Assembly (NCBI GenBank): GCA_017559885.1
Contig: JAFYQN010000179.1
Span: 1-6,547, forward strand
Length of the DNA: 6,547 nt
DNA from: Clostridia bacterium
GTDB taxonomy: Bacteria > Bacillota > Clostridia > Oscillospirales > Acutalibacteraceae
Direction: 5' to 3'
The notes beneath the pieces were generated by a model that had not been told where the DNA came from, did not search any database, and was given only the letters and a program-made list of their open reading frames with translations. The position numbers and the translations under genes were made by a program. Shown here in pieces: positions 1 to 5,542 of this stretch; position 1 is the first letter of the stretch; each line of letters opens with the position of its first letter.

Positions 1-19
1 ATTCAGCAGACCTTTTACT

Positions 20-103
20 TGGTGCGGGTGACAGGACTTGAACCTGCACATCGGTGACACTAGCTCCTAAGGCTAGCGCGTCTGCCAATTCCGCCACACC
101 CGC
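20..103 (-). tRNA. tRNA-Leu, anticodon UAG, CCA encoded
   Basis: Read on the minus strand this folds as a full class II tRNA. The acceptor arms GCGGGTG (103-97) and CACCCGC pair perfectly, followed by discriminator A and an encoded CCA (22-20). The D-arm begins GCGGAATTGGCAGACGC. The anticodon stem CTAGC/GCTAG closes the loop CTTAGGA with anticodon TAG at 69-67. A long variable arm, typical of leucine tRNAs, precedes the T-loop TTCAAGT. It would decode CUA and, by wobble, other CUN leucine codons. It stands alone here, with its own promoter directly upstream. Any co-transcribed tRNA would lie beyond the left edge. Confidence 0.97.
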
Positions 104-116
104 ATTTTGCCATATC

Positions 117-145
117 ATTTTACTTTATATGATCAAAAAAGTCAA
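117..145 (-). promoter_or_regulatory. sigma-A-type promoter of tRNA-Leu
   Basis: On the minus strand TTGACT (145-140) is followed after exactly 17 bases by TAAAAT (122-117), each one mismatch from consensus. The predicted start is near 110, leaving only about six bases before the mature tRNA 5' end at 103. That short leader suits a stable-RNA promoter. The promoter begins about 20 bases after the terminator hairpin of the preceding operon. Confidence 0.8.
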
Positions 146-153
146 GGCATTTT

Positions 154-190
154 CATTAAAAAATTTAAGGTCCTGTAAAAACAGGACCTT
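154..190 (-). terminator. intrinsic terminator of the DUF624 operon
   Basis: A perfect 10-bp stem, AAGGTCCTGT/ACAGGACCTT (190-181 and 176-167), has a 4-base loop. On the minus strand it is followed by AAATTTTTT. It starts 10 bases after the stop codon of the DUF624 gene and separates that operon from the tRNA promoter. Confidence 0.88.
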
Positions 191-199
191 ATATTACAA

Positions 200-1045
200 T
201 TATTCCCACGACATATCGTCATATTCGTCATCATCCTCAGGTACGTCAAGTCCTAAGTTGCGACGTTTTTCGATATCGGCATCGGGATGCTCAGCATAAT
301 AGGGGTCAATAATATATTTCTTTATACTGCCGAAGGTAAAGAACTGTATCATTAAGAATTGGAAAGCAGGCAATGTTAAAATTGCTATAACGCCTTCAAT
401 CAATAATACCGCAAATACGTAAAGTCCCTCCGCTACGTAAAGCGAAGCTATGAACACTCCAACATAAACGCCATAAGTTGCAAGCAAAAGTATGCCGCAA
501 AGAAGATTGCGCCAAAGGTTTACAAACACAAATTTAAAACTGTTTATATAAAGAGCTTTTGTGCTGAAATCAAAGGTAATCATAAGAGTATAGATATAAA
601 ACTGCATAATTAAAAACAACACAGTAAAAAGCATACTCATTGAAAGACCTACAAGATAAAAGAGATTAAACTCTTCCATTCCGATATACGAATTATAATA
701 AGAATACAACGAAAAAGCCAAAACCGCAGTAACGATAACGTTTATTACGCCTACTATAATTGACTGTTTTAAATTTTTGCGTATGGTTTCAAAAAAGTCA
801 CTTAAACCAAAGGAGTGCTTATCACGCGCAATATTTCTTGTCACGTTGGTAAGACCTGCCGCCGCCATACCGTTTGTAACAAGTGGTAAAGACAAACAAC
901 AGTAAACCAAGTTTATAAGAATAAAACGCCAAAAATTACGAAAATACGTTTCAAAAAATACAAAAAGCGCCTTCTTTTTAGGACCGTCTTTTTTTATGCC
1001 CGGACCTTCTTTGGTAAAATCTAAAAAACCAAATAATCCTGCCAC
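200..1045 (-). CDS. DUF624 / YesL-like multi-pass membrane protein
   Basis: This 281-residue integral membrane protein resembles the DUF624 (YesL) family, found in Gram-positive bacteria and often encoded near sugar ABC transporters; its biochemical function is unknown. The family-like N-terminal block is visible: FGFLDFTKEGPG near residues 6-16, then FWRFILINLVY, then SLPLVTNGMAAAGL at about 52-65, and a SDFFETIRKNLKQS stretch near 82-95. Hydrophobic segments lie at about 40-60, 95-115, 127-156, 177-203 and 205-234. The cytoplasm-like C-terminus ends in a very acidic tail (DVPEDDDEYDDMSWE). The start is GTG at 1045, supported by AGAGG at 1059-1055. That site overlaps the stop of the upstream gene, which ends 6 bp before, so the two are probably translationally coupled. 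Here the partner is another membrane protein, and no transporter is in view. Confidence 0.85.
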   Translation of the reverse strand: MAGLFGFLDFTKEGPGIKKDGPKKKALFVFFETYFRNFWRFILINLVYCCLSLPLVTNGMAAAGLTNVTRNIARDKHSFGLSDFFETIRKNLKQSIIVGVINVIVTAVLAFSLYSYYNSYIGMEEFNLFYLVGLSMSMLFTVLFLIMQFYIYTLMITFDFSTKALYINSFKFVFVNLWRNLLCGILLLATYGVYVGVFIASLYVAEGLYVFAVLLIEGVIAILTLPAFQFLMIQFFTFGSIKKYIIDPYYAEHPDADIEKRRNLGLDVPEDDDEYDDMSWE

Positions 1046-1051
1046 TGTAAA

Positions 1052-1798
1052 TTACCTCTTTTCATATACAATCTTTTCTTCAAGATTGATATCCTTAAAT
1101 CCCATAATATATCCTATTCCCGAAATCACAGGAACAATAAGTTGCAAAAGACCCAACAACACAAACTGCCATACTGAAAGTTCTGATAGCGTTGTAGCGC
1201 CGTTTGTTATCAATAAAACAATTGAATAATAATGACTGTTTAGCGCAATGTACCACCCCGTTGGGAACTGTGGTAAAACTCCTAACGCCATAACACAAGC
1301 GGCAATAAACAACAAAATAAAGGGCGCATTACCTATAAGACCGATTTTAAAACCCTTTAAGGCGTCATATTTGATATGATTTATCTTAACAAGATTTTTA
1401 TCTTTAAAGCCCTGTTTGTAAACGCTGCCACTGGCAAATGCAATTACCATTATAGCGTTAACAACCTGCGTGCTTATTAAGAATACCGCTTTACCAACGC
1501 CTTTAAGTTGGGAACGGTTCTTTTGGGTTACCACGTAATAACCCTTGTCTTCATACTCTTCTTTTTTAGTATCTTTATCGTCGGGTTTGCCGTCGCCGTC
1601 ATCATCTACATACTCATAGACGTATTTTGTTACCTCTTTTTCGCAAGTAGAATCGGTATAAACAAAAGCGTCGTATCCCGTTACTTCGGTAAATAGGGGC
1701 AGACAAATCGTGTTTATAGAAAGGCATAAAAAAAAGCCCACCACGGCAGCAACAATCATACTGCTTGCCACTTTGAAACTGTGTTTTAATAAACTCAT
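1052..1798 (-). CDS. unassigned four-TM membrane protein with TSP3-like calcium loop
   Basis: I do not recognise a named family for this 248-residue protein. A hydrophobic N-terminal helix (about 11-35) is followed by a polar, highly charged stretch (about 37-100). Further helices lie at about 103-124, 152-176 and 208-233, with a less certain hydrophobic patch at 186-204. Positive charges before helix 1, between helices 2 and 3 (K129-K151) and at the C-terminus suggest N-in/C-in topology, with residues 37-100 outside the cell. That loop holds DDDGDGKPDDKD (65-76), matching the thrombospondin type-3/EF-like calcium pattern DxDxDGxxDxxD. It also holds two cysteines, C33 at the end of helix 1 and C52. 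The start is ATG with AAAGGGAA about 10 bases upstream. It is first in a two-gene operon with the DUF624 protein, so a shared membrane role is likely but unknown. Confidence 0.82.
   Translation of the reverse strand: MSLLKHSFKVASSMIVAAVVGFFLCLSINTICLPLFTEVTGYDAFVYTDSTCEKEVTKYVYEYVDDDGDGKPDDKDTKKEEYEDKGYYVVTQKNRSQLKGVGKAVFLISTQVVNAIMVIAFASGSVYKQGFKDKNLVKINHIKYDALKGFKIGLIGNAPFILLFIAACVMALGVLPQFPTGWYIALNSHYYSIVLLITNGATTLSELSVWQFVLLGLLQLIVPVISGIGYIMGFKDINLEEKIVYEKR
1055..1059 (-). promoter_or_regulatory. ribosome binding site for the DUF624 gene, adjoining the upstream stop codon
   Basis: AGAGG lies 9 bases before the GTG start at 1045, and directly adjoins the TAA stop (1054-1052) of the upstream gene. 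A ribosome ending on the first cistron would sit on this site, which supports coupling and the GTG start. Confidence 0.7.
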
Positions 1799-1824
1799 TA
1801 TAAATATTCCCTTTATTTTATAAA

Positions 1825-1853
1825 ATAATATATAATATATTACCTCAAAACAA
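1825..1853 (-). promoter_or_regulatory. candidate promoter of the two-gene membrane operon
   Basis: On the minus strand TTGTTT (1853-1848), 17 bases of spacer, then TATTAT (1830-1825). The -10 is one mismatch from consensus and the -35 is weaker. The predicted start near 1818 gives a leader of about 20 bases containing the AAAGGGAA ribosome site. The surroundings are extremely AT-rich, so other -10 choices within a few bases are possible. The -35 begins only 7 bases after the preceding terminator hairpin. Confidence 0.45.
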
Positions 1854-1854
1854 A

Positions 1855-1894
1855 TAAAAAAGCAAGATGTGATTGGTTACATCTTGCTTTTTTT
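1855..1894 (-). terminator. intrinsic terminator after the small membrane protein gene
   Basis: AAGCAAGATGT pairs perfectly with ACATCTTGCTT (1860-1870 with 1879-1889) around an 8-base loop, and flanking A/T runs extend the stem. On the minus strand the hairpin is followed by TTTTTATTTG, and on the plus strand by T7, so it could stop transcription both ways. Its minus-strand role is to end the 1904-2182 gene, whose stop lies about 10 bases before it. Confidence 0.88.
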
Positions 1895-1903
1895 ACAATA
1901 TAT

Positions 1904-2182
1904 TCATAAAAATATTATCGCAATTGCCGTAACAACCGTTACTGCAGTTGCCGCCACACCGCAAATAAATATTCTGCGGCGCATTAATCTTCTTTGCCTT
2001 AACGATTTATATCCCCTAACAGCTCGCTCATCAAACTGAAAAGTAAAGTTTTGCATGGCTTTGTTTAAATGTTTTGCATTTAAATTACCGCAACTTGGAC
2101 TTACATAAAAAACAATTCGGTCAAACACTTTACTTCCTGTATTGTTAACTTCAATAATCGTTTTATTTACACCTTTAACCAT
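1904..2182 (-). CDS. small predicted tail-anchored membrane protein, function unknown
   Basis: A 92-residue protein that I cannot assign to a characterised family. The first 60 residues are soluble in character, beginning MVKGVNKTIIEVNNTG, with a single cysteine at 31. A strongly basic stretch, RQRRLMRRR (62-70), runs straight into one hydrophobic helix (71-91) that ends the protein, with only L92 after it. This is tail-anchor-like: N-terminal domain in the cytoplasm, C-terminus at the membrane. The start is set at ATG 2182 because AGGAG (2195-2191) lies 8 bases upstream. A TTG six codons earlier (2200) is in frame, but it would put this site inside the gene. It has its own candidate promoter and terminator, so it appears monocistronic. 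Two perfect DnaA boxes lie upstream. Confidence 0.75.
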   Translation of the reverse strand: MVKGVNKTIIEVNNTGSKVFDRIVFYVSPSCGNLNAKHLNKAMQNFTFQFDERAVRGYKSLRQRRLMRRRIFICGVAATAVTVVTAIAIIFL

Positions 2183-2190
2183 ATAATTTT

Positions 2191-2195
2191 CTCCT
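2191..2195 (-). promoter_or_regulatory. ribosome binding site that fixes the start of the 92-residue protein
   Basis: AGGAG with an 8-base spacer (AAAATTAT) before ATG 2182. It lies downstream of the alternative in-frame TTG at 2200, so the shorter product is the better choice. Confidence 0.8.
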
Positions 2196-2234
2196 GACAA
2201 TTTGTGTTAATTTTATTCTTGACGAAGAAAAGTT

Positions 2235-2263
2235 ATTATATTCAAGTTAACATAAAATTGTGG
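2235..2263 (-). promoter_or_regulatory. candidate promoter of the small membrane protein, -35 position covered by a DnaA box
   Basis: A perfect TATAAT lies at 2240-2235 on the minus strand, with a predicted start near 2228 and a leader of about 45 bases. At the expected 17-base spacing the -35 hexamer is CCACAA, which is not sigma-A-like. That position lies inside the perfect DnaA box at 2267-2259. A poor -35 covered by a protein site is what one would expect of an activator-dependent or repressible promoter. That reading is inference. Confidence 0.45.
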
Positions 2264-2267
2264 ATAA
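2259..2267 (-). promoter_or_regulatory. perfect DnaA box
   Basis: TTATCCACA on the minus strand (TGTGGATAA on the plus strand), matching the high-affinity consensus TTATNCACA exactly. It overlaps the -35 position of the candidate promoter for the 1904-2182 gene. Confidence 0.7.
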
Positions 2268-2270
2268 CTC

Positions 2271-2279
2271 GGTGGAAAA
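2271..2279 (-). promoter_or_regulatory. degenerate DnaA-box-like site
   Basis: TTTTCCACC on the minus strand, with two differences from TTATCCACA (or one from the TTTTCCACA variant). It has the same orientation as the perfect box and starts 12 bases from it. The combined stretch resembles the paired boxes of bacterial origins. Confidence 0.4.
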
Positions 2280-2310
2280 GTTGAAAACTCCCTATAAAAT
2301 CAAGCTTTTT

Positions 2311-2319
2311 TTATCCACA
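2311..2319 (+). promoter_or_regulatory. perfect DnaA box, opposite orientation
   Basis: TTATCCACA on the plus strand, an exact match to the DnaA consensus. It is inverted relative to the box at 2259-2267, with 43 bases between them. It lies about 40 bases downstream of the DUF6062 stop codon. Confidence 0.7.
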
Positions 2320-2358
2320 TTGGTTGCAAATGGCAATTATTTTGTCACATTATGTAAA

Positions 2359-3039
2359 TCAAATTTTACCTGTTAGATACGATATAGCGCGATCAACCGC
2401 GTCGGCAGAATTACCCCAATCGCCCTTTCCTGCGCTTCGGTAATCGTACATAGAACAGTACTTATTTAGGTCTTCGCCCAAACTTTTTACGTACTCTGCA
2501 GTAATGCGCGTAAGATTATCTTTAAAATCGCCGCAGTATTTTGGCATTTTCTTTTTGTCGGCGCCACTCATAAGGGCTTCAAAATGATGCATACAAAACT
2601 GTGGTTGCGAATTAAAGAGTTCTCTAAAATCTTTTTCCTTTTCATAGCAACGATAGATAGTGTCTATCATACGCTCCATACCCCAGTCTACCTTTTCGCA
2701 TATAAAGCAACTGTCCATAACCTTTTTTACGTTGTTTGCCTTTTTATCGGCGCTGTTAAACAACTTTTTTTCAAAAATTTGCGCGCTTATTTCTTTAACG
2801 TGTGTTTCAAGAATGAGCGCAAGTTGCAGTTTGCCGCGGTGCGCCATCATTTTGTCGTAGTGTTCACTACAAAAACCTAACTTATTTGTTTCTATTCGCA
2901 CGTCGGGTTCCATCATAGCGTCCCCTAATATGTATGTTACAAGATGCCCCTCTACCGTATGCTTCATACGGCAAAGCGGACAACCGTCGCTTACCTCAAA
3001 AACCTCCGACACCGGTATGGTGCAAATATCATCACGCAT
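2359..3039 (-). CDS. DUF6062 family Cys/His protein
   Basis: A 226-residue soluble protein matching my recollection of DUF6062, a family common in Clostridia with no established function. It shows an internal duplication of a paired metal-site motif. The first half has C20-P-L-C23 and G-F-C57-S-E-H60. The second half has C111-F-I-C114 and F-C149-M-H-H152. Each CxxC plus CxxH set could bind one zinc or similar metal. The C-terminus carries a WGNSADAVDRAISYLTG segment. No signal peptide or membrane helix is seen, so it is probably cytoplasmic. The start is ATG 3039, with AGGAG 9 bases upstream. It is transcribed divergently from the OGG gene with interlocked promoters. No terminator is evident after its TGA, so read-through toward the 1904-2182 gene is possible. 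Annotations calling such proteins transporter substrate-binding proteins have no support here. Confidence 0.85.
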   Translation of the reverse strand: MRDDICTIPVSEVFEVSDGCPLCRMKHTVEGHLVTYILGDAMMEPDVRIETNKLGFCSEHYDKMMAHRGKLQLALILETHVKEISAQIFEKKLFNSADKKANNVKKVMDSCFICEKVDWGMERMIDTIYRCYEKEKDFRELFNSQPQFCMHHFEALMSGADKKKMPKYCGDFKDNLTRITAEYVKSLGEDLNKYCSMYDYRSAGKGDWGNSADAVDRAISYLTGKI

Positions 3040-3070
3040 ATTTATACGCTCCTTTTACTTAAATTGCTTA

Positions 3071-3099
3071 TAGACATTATACCATAAAATATATATAAT
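3071..3099 (+). promoter_or_regulatory. promoter of the OGG gene
   Basis: TAGACA (3071-3076), 17 bases, then a perfect TATAAT (3094-3099). The predicted start near 3106 leaves a leader of only about 12 bases, just enough for the GAGGTG ribosome site at 3108-3113 before ATG 3118. The hexamers overlap or abut those of the opposing promoter. Confidence 0.8.
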
Positions 3100-3105
3100 T
3101 GTAAA
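3076..3105 (-). promoter_or_regulatory. promoter of the DUF6062 gene (extended -10)
   Basis: On the minus strand TGGTATAAT provides a perfect -10 (3081-3076) with the TGn extension. TTTACA (3105-3100), one mismatch from consensus, lies 18 bases upstream. The predicted start is near 3069, about 30 bases before the ATG. It physically overlaps the divergent plus-strand promoter. Confidence 0.75.
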
Positions 3106-3117
3106 TAGAGGTGTAAT

Positions 3118-3942
3118 ATGAACGACATTATATTTGAAAAAAATAAAATTTATATAAAAAACGCGCAAAATTTTAACCTTGAGCAAACTCTTGATTGTGG
3201 TCAGGCATTTCGTTGGTCGCAAGACTTAAATGGCATATGGAGTGGCATTGCCTTCGGCAAACAAATAAAACTTTACGCGCAAGACGGCGATATAGTAATA
3301 CTTGGCTCTACAAAGGAAGATTTCCAAAATATATGGCAAAATTATTTCGACCTTGACCACGACTACGCAAAGATTATAAAAGAAGTAAGCGTTAACGAAA
3401 CGGTAAAACGCGCCGCCGAATTCAGTAGCGGAATTCGTCTTTTGAACCAAGAACCATGGGAGGCGCTCGTTTCCTTTATTATTTCGCAAAACAACAATAT
3501 ACCGCGAATTAAGGGCATTATAGAACGCCTTTGTGAAAACTTTGGCGAAAAAATATATGGCGGCTACGCATTTCCGTCGGCAGAGGTTATTGCACGACTT
3601 ACGTTAGATGATTTGGCAGTTATACGCTCGGGTTTTAGGGCAAAATACATATTAGATGCCGCTCAAAAAGTAGTATCGGGCGAAATAGACTTAAACGAGT
3701 TAAAGATTTCCGATTACGACACCGCACGCGAAAAACTTATGACCATAAAAGGCGTAGGTCCCAAGGTTGCCGATTGCGTACTGCTTTACGGACTCGGTCA
3801 TATAGAGGCATTCCCCCGTGACGTTTGGATAAAGCGCGCGCTTGACACACTATTTGATGGTAATATACCCGAATGTGTCGGAAATTACGGCGGAATTGTG
3901 CAACAATACATATTTCATTATATAAGAAATAATCAGGAATAA
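3118..3942 (+). CDS. ogg: 8-oxoguanine DNA glycosylase/AP lyase, OGG1 type
   Basis: A 274-residue bifunctional glycosylase that should excise 8-oxoguanine from DNA and nick the resulting abasic site, starting base-excision repair. The N-terminal OGG_N domain includes LDCGQAFRW (25-33), with residues resembling those human OGG1 uses near the substrate. The HhH-GPD domain follows, with SQNNNIPRIKG (123-133), equivalent to the human NNN lesion-strand motif. The helix-hairpin-helix is KGVGPKVADC (211-220). By alignment to human OGG1 (K249, D268), K216 is the Schiff-base lysine and D235 in FPRDVW is the catalytic aspartate. Both are present, so the enzyme should be active. No iron-sulphur cluster cysteines are seen, as expected for this family. 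It is the only plus-strand gene, has its own promoter and ends in a terminator shared with convergent rny. No SOS (LexA) box was seen upstream. Confidence 0.95.
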   Translation: MNDIIFEKNKIYIKNAQNFNLEQTLDCGQAFRWSQDLNGIWSGIAFGKQIKLYAQDGDIVILGSTKEDFQNIWQNYFDLDHDYAKIIKEVSVNETVKRAAEFSSGIRLLNQEPWEALVSFIISQNNNIPRIKGIIERLCENFGEKIYGGYAFPSAEVIARLTLDDLAVIRSGFRAKYILDAAQKVVSGEIDLNELKISDYDTAREKLMTIKGVGPKVADCVLLYGLGHIEAFPRDVWIKRALDTLFDGNIPECVGNYGGIVQQYIFHYIRNNQE

Positions 3943-3944
3943 AG

Positions 3945-3983
3945 AAACTCGGTATCCAAAAAGGATACCGAGTTTAATTTTTT
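3945..3983 (+). terminator. shared intrinsic terminator between convergent OGG and rny genes
   Basis: A perfect 13-bp stem, AAACTCGGTATCC/GGATACCGAGTTT (3945-3957 with 3963-3975), has a 5-base A loop. It is followed on the plus strand by AATTTTTT. On the minus strand it is followed by the weaker TTTCTTTATT, so it can serve both genes and is best suited to ending the plus-strand transcript. It starts 2 bases after the OGG stop. Confidence 0.92.
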
Positions 3984-3985
3984 AA

Positions 3986-5542
3986 TTATTTAGCATAATC
4001 AACTGCGCGACTTTCGCGAATGATGTTAACCTTAACCTGACCCGGATATTCAAGCTCGTTTTCAATTTTTTGAGCGATATCGTGAGCCATAATAACCATT
4101 TGGTCATCATTTATAGCGTCAGGTTTAACAAGTATACGTATTTCACGACCTGCCTGAATAGCGTAAGTGTCTTCAACACCGCTAAAGGATTTGGCGATTT
4201 CCTCTAACTTTTCAAGACGCTTAATATAGCTTTCAATGTTTTCGCGACGTGCGCCTGGACGTGCCGCGCTAATTGCGTCAGCCGCCTGAACAATGCAAGC
4301 GATAACAGTCTTGGCCTCTACGTCACCGTGGTGAGCGTGAATTGCGTGAACAACCGCTTCGTTTTCACGATATTTTTTAGCGGCCTCAACGCCAAGTTGA
4401 ATGTGTGAACCTTCTTGTTCGTGGTCAATTGCTTTACCGATATCGTGAAGTAGACCGGCGCGTTTTGCAAGCGTTACGTCTGCGCCAAGTTCGGCAGCGA
4501 TAAGGCCTGAAAGGTAACAAACTTCAAGTGAGTGGTTAAGCACGTTTTGACCGTAGCTTGTACGGAAGTGCAAACGTCCAAGAAGTTTAATAAGTTCGGG
4601 GTGTATATTGTGAACACCGCTATCTACCATAGCGCGTTCGCCCTGCTGTTTGATTATTGCTTCTACCTCGGCAGTTGCCTTGGCAACGGTTTCTTCAATT
4701 CTTGCAGGATGGATACGACCGTCAACAATAAGTTTTTCAAGCGTTACGCGAGCAATCTCACGACGGATTGGCTCAAAACTTGATACTGTGATTGCCTCGG
4801 GAGTATCGTCAATAATAAGGTCAACGCCTGTTGCGTTTTCAATAGCGCGGATATTTCTACCCTCACGACCGATTATACGACCCTTCATTTCATCGTTTGG
4901 TAGCGGTACTACCGAAATAGTAATTTCAGATGAATGGTCGGCAGCGCAACGCTGAATTGCGTGGGCTATAACCTCGCGAGCAAGTTTGTCAGACTCGTCA
5001 CGTGTTTGCTGTTCGTATTCCATAATCTTTACAGCTTTTTCGTGAGAAAGTTCGCCTTCTAACATTTGTAAAAGGTCGGCTTTTGCCTGTTCTTTTGAAA
5101 GGCCTGAAATTTTTTCAAGCATTTCAAGTTGACTGCGTTTTAGTTGCTCGCATTCCTCGATTTTTTCATCGATTTGTTTTGATTTTTCTTGTAGTTTTTC
5201 TTCCTTTGCCTCAAGATTATCTATCTTGCGGTCAAGAGTTTCTTCTTTTTGTTGAAGTCTGTGCTCTTGTCTTTGAACCTCTGCTCTTCTTTCACGAAGA
5301 TCTTTTTCGGTATCTTGACGGAGCTGATGAATTTCTTCCTTAGCTTCAAGCAATGTTTCTTTTTTGCGTGTTTCAGCAGTTTTCATTGCATCGTTAAGTA
5401 TACGTTTTGCCTCGGTTTCTGCAGAACCGATTGTCTTTTCGGCAGAACGCTTACGAACGGCGGAGCCAACAAAAAATCCTACAACACCAAGCACCAATGC
5501 AACTACGCCAAAAACAGCGTAAAAAATTGGACTTGTGGGCAT
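3986..5542 (-). CDS. rny: ribonuclease Y, membrane-anchored endoribonuclease
   Basis: This 518-residue protein has the family's usual length and order of domains. RNase Y starts mRNA decay by endonucleolytic cuts in Bacillota and acts at the inner face of the membrane. A single N-terminal helix (about 7-28) is followed by basic residues. A long charged coiled coil (about 35-190) is rich in E, K, Q and R. The KH RNA-binding domain has GRIIGREGRN (221-230, the GxxG loop). The HD metal-dependent nuclease domain has H337 in NHSLE, the H366-D367 pair in LLHDIGK, HAIHAHHGDVE (399-409) and D422 in AADAISAARPG. All expected catalytic residues are present. The ATG at 5542 has a near-perfect AAAGGAGGG ribosome site 7 bases upstream. 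The gene is monocistronic: strong promoter at 5728-5700, a leader of about 150 bases, and a terminator shared with OGG. Confidence 0.98.
   Translation of the reverse strand: MPTSPIFYAVFGVVALVLGVVGFFVGSAVRKRSAEKTIGSAETEAKRILNDAMKTAETRKKETLLEAKEEIHQLRQDTEKDLRERRAEVQRQEHRLQQKEETLDRKIDNLEAKEEKLQEKSKQIDEKIEECEQLKRSQLEMLEKISGLSKEQAKADLLQMLEGELSHEKAVKIMEYEQQTRDESDKLAREVIAHAIQRCAADHSSEITISVVPLPNDEMKGRIIGREGRNIRAIENATGVDLIIDDTPEAITVSSFEPIRREIARVTLEKLIVDGRIHPARIEETVAKATAEVEAIIKQQGERAMVDSGVHNIHPELIKLLGRLHFRTSYGQNVLNHSLEVCYLSGLIAAELGADVTLAKRAGLLHDIGKAIDHEQEGSHIQLGVEAAKKYRENEAVVHAIHAHHGDVEAKTVIACIVQAADAISAARPGARRENIESYIKRLEKLEEIAKSFSGVEDTYAIQAGREIRILVKPDAINDDQMVIMAHDIAQKIENELEYPGQVKVNIIRESRAVDYAK

Noticed and set aside
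54..299. Plus-strand 81-codon reading frame
   Set aside because: It crosses the tRNA, the terminator and the end of the DUF624 gene, and has no ribosome site or family resemblance.
2183..2200. TTG start giving a 98-residue version of the small membrane protein
   Set aside because: The AGGAG ribosome site lies inside this extension and is ideally spaced for the ATG at 2182.
2219..2238. Plus-strand promoter starting at TTGACG
   Set aside because: The nearest -10-like hexamer is only about 9 bases away, too close, and no plus-strand gene follows.
2316..2336. Terminator hairpin after the DUF6062 gene
   Set aside because: Only about 6 bp with a bulge, and on the minus strand it is followed by A residues, not T.
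2201..2358. Main chromosomal origin
   Set aside because: DnaA boxes are present but few. There is no dnaA, dnaN or rpmH nearby, and genes on both sides run the same way. Kept only as an oriC-like cluster.
2584..2880. Plus-strand frames antisense to the DUF6062 gene
   Set aside because: Two overlapping frames in the same place, no ribosome site, and a clear conserved gene on the other strand.
3418..3438. Inverted repeat with two GAATTC sites inside the OGG gene
   Set aside because: Short, within conserved coding sequence, and readily explained by codons.
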